Assembly: GCA_946187365.1 (NCBI GenBank)
Contig: CAMHRD010000042.1
Coordinates: 1 to 8,010 of the forward strand
Direction of reading: 5' to 3'
DNA: 8,010 nucleotides
Origin: an uncultured Bacteroidales bacterium
GTDB lineage: Bacteria > Bacteroidota > Bacteroidia > Bacteroidales > UBA932
The notes beneath the pieces were generated by a model that saw only the letters and a list, made by a program, of their open reading frames with translations, did not search any database and was not told the DNA's origin. Of this stretch, positions 7,539 to 8,010 are shown one piece after another (positions within the stretch are counted from its first letter, which is position 1; the number at the start of each line of letters is the position of its first letter). A program made the translations under genes and the position numbers.

Positions 7539-8010
7539 ATGAAGAATTTATTTATTATGGCTCTGGCTGCTGTTGCTGCTATATCCTGCGCAAACAAGCC
7601 GGGCTACACCGTTACCGTAAACCTTGAAGATGAGAGCTTCAAGAGTATAATCCTCACCAACAACGCTAAGGAAAACCCTATAGCAGATACAGTTGCAGTT
7701 GAGAACAAGAAGGCAGTATTTACGGGAGAAATTGCAACATTTGATGTATTCTCCATTCTGGGAGTTAAAGAGGGAGAAGATCCTAAACCTCTTAAGAGAA
7801 ACATCTTCATTGAGAATGCAAACTATACCATCACAGTTCCTGCAGATTTGGAGAATGACAAAGTAAAAGTTGAATGCAACTCCCCTATTCAGAATCAGTC
7901 AGATTCTTTGGATAAAGTAGCGAACGAATTCTACAAAGATGTAGATATGAACCAGTTACAGAAGGAGTATATGGAGGGAGATGCAGAGACCAAAGAGAGA
8001 ATTATGAATC
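7539..8010 (+). CDS. Putative lipoprotein with DUF4369-like N-terminal domain (3'-partial)
   Basis: This frame is open to the right edge, giving 157 residues without a stop. The protein begins MKNLFIMALAAVAAISC: a short basic start, a hydrophobic core and a lipobox-like AAIS-Cys17, so it is predicted to be exported, cleaved and lipidated at Cys17. The ATG at 7539 is preferred over the in-frame ATG at 7557 because it supplies the basic residue Lys2 and a full signal peptide. No acidic export signal follows Cys17 (next residues ANKPGY), which suggests a periplasm-facing rather than surface lipoprotein; this is inference. Residues of about 22-110 alternate in beta-strand fashion (YTVTVNLED, IADTVAVENKKAVFTGEI, IFIENANYTITVPAD), resembling DUF4369. 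From about residue 115 a charged helical part starts (LDKVANEFYKDVD). Such proteins often end in a thioredoxin-like AhpC/TSA domain, which cannot be seen here. The strong upstream terminator implies separate transcription. Confidence 0.75.
   Translation, partial: MKNLFIMALAAVAAISCANKPGYTVTVNLEDESFKSIILTNNAKENPIADTVAVENKKAVFTGEIATFDVFSILGVKEGEDPKPLKRNIFIENANYTITVPADLENDKVKVECNSPIQNQSDSLDKVANEFYKDVDMNQLQKEYMEGDAETKERIMN

Noticed and set aside
7604..7810. Antisense open frame of 68 codons opposite the lipoprotein gene
   Set aside because: The + strand frame has a credible start, signal peptide and lipobox and runs uninterrupted to the edge; the antisense frame has none of these.

Overview
This is an ordinary housekeeping stretch from a bacterium of the phylum Bacteroidota, most likely order Bacteroidales. 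It carries the 3' four-fifths of rpoB, a complete rpoC, a clear rho-independent terminator, and the start of a small lipoprotein gene. All genes are on the + strand. The lineage call rests on four things: the Bacteroidota-style wording and insertions in both RNA polymerase subunits (a helical insertion of about 130 residues in RpoB, a glycine-rich insertion before the RpoC bridge helix, and an SI3-type insertion in the RpoC trigger loop); translation starts without Shine-Dalgarno sequences; the short lipoprotein signal peptide; and a DUF4369-like lipoprotein downstream. The genus cannot be fixed from what is visible.

Layout: bases 2-3094 encode RpoB (beta), cut off at the left edge and lacking roughly 240 N-terminal residues. 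An 18-base gap follows, then RpoC (beta-prime, 1433 residues) at 3113-7414. The two genes are co-directional and tightly packed, as in the usual rplKAJL-rpoBC operon, and together encode the two large subunits that form the catalytic core of RNA polymerase. The visible catalytic and zinc-binding residues are intact and no frameshift is seen, so both genes look functional. The operon ends at an 11-bp stem followed by a run of seven T (7436-7483).

After the terminator comes an AT-rich leader and, at 7539, a new gene that runs off the right edge. Its 157 visible residues are a lipoprotein signal peptide, a beta-rich domain resembling DUF4369, and the beginning of a charged helical segment. In Bacteroidales this arrangement commonly precedes a thioredoxin-like (AhpC/TSA-type) domain, which here would lie outside the window.

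I found no mobile element, CRISPR array, RNA gene or undescribed system. The points worth a second look are lineage-specific features of the polymerase subunits and the unfinished lipoprotein gene.
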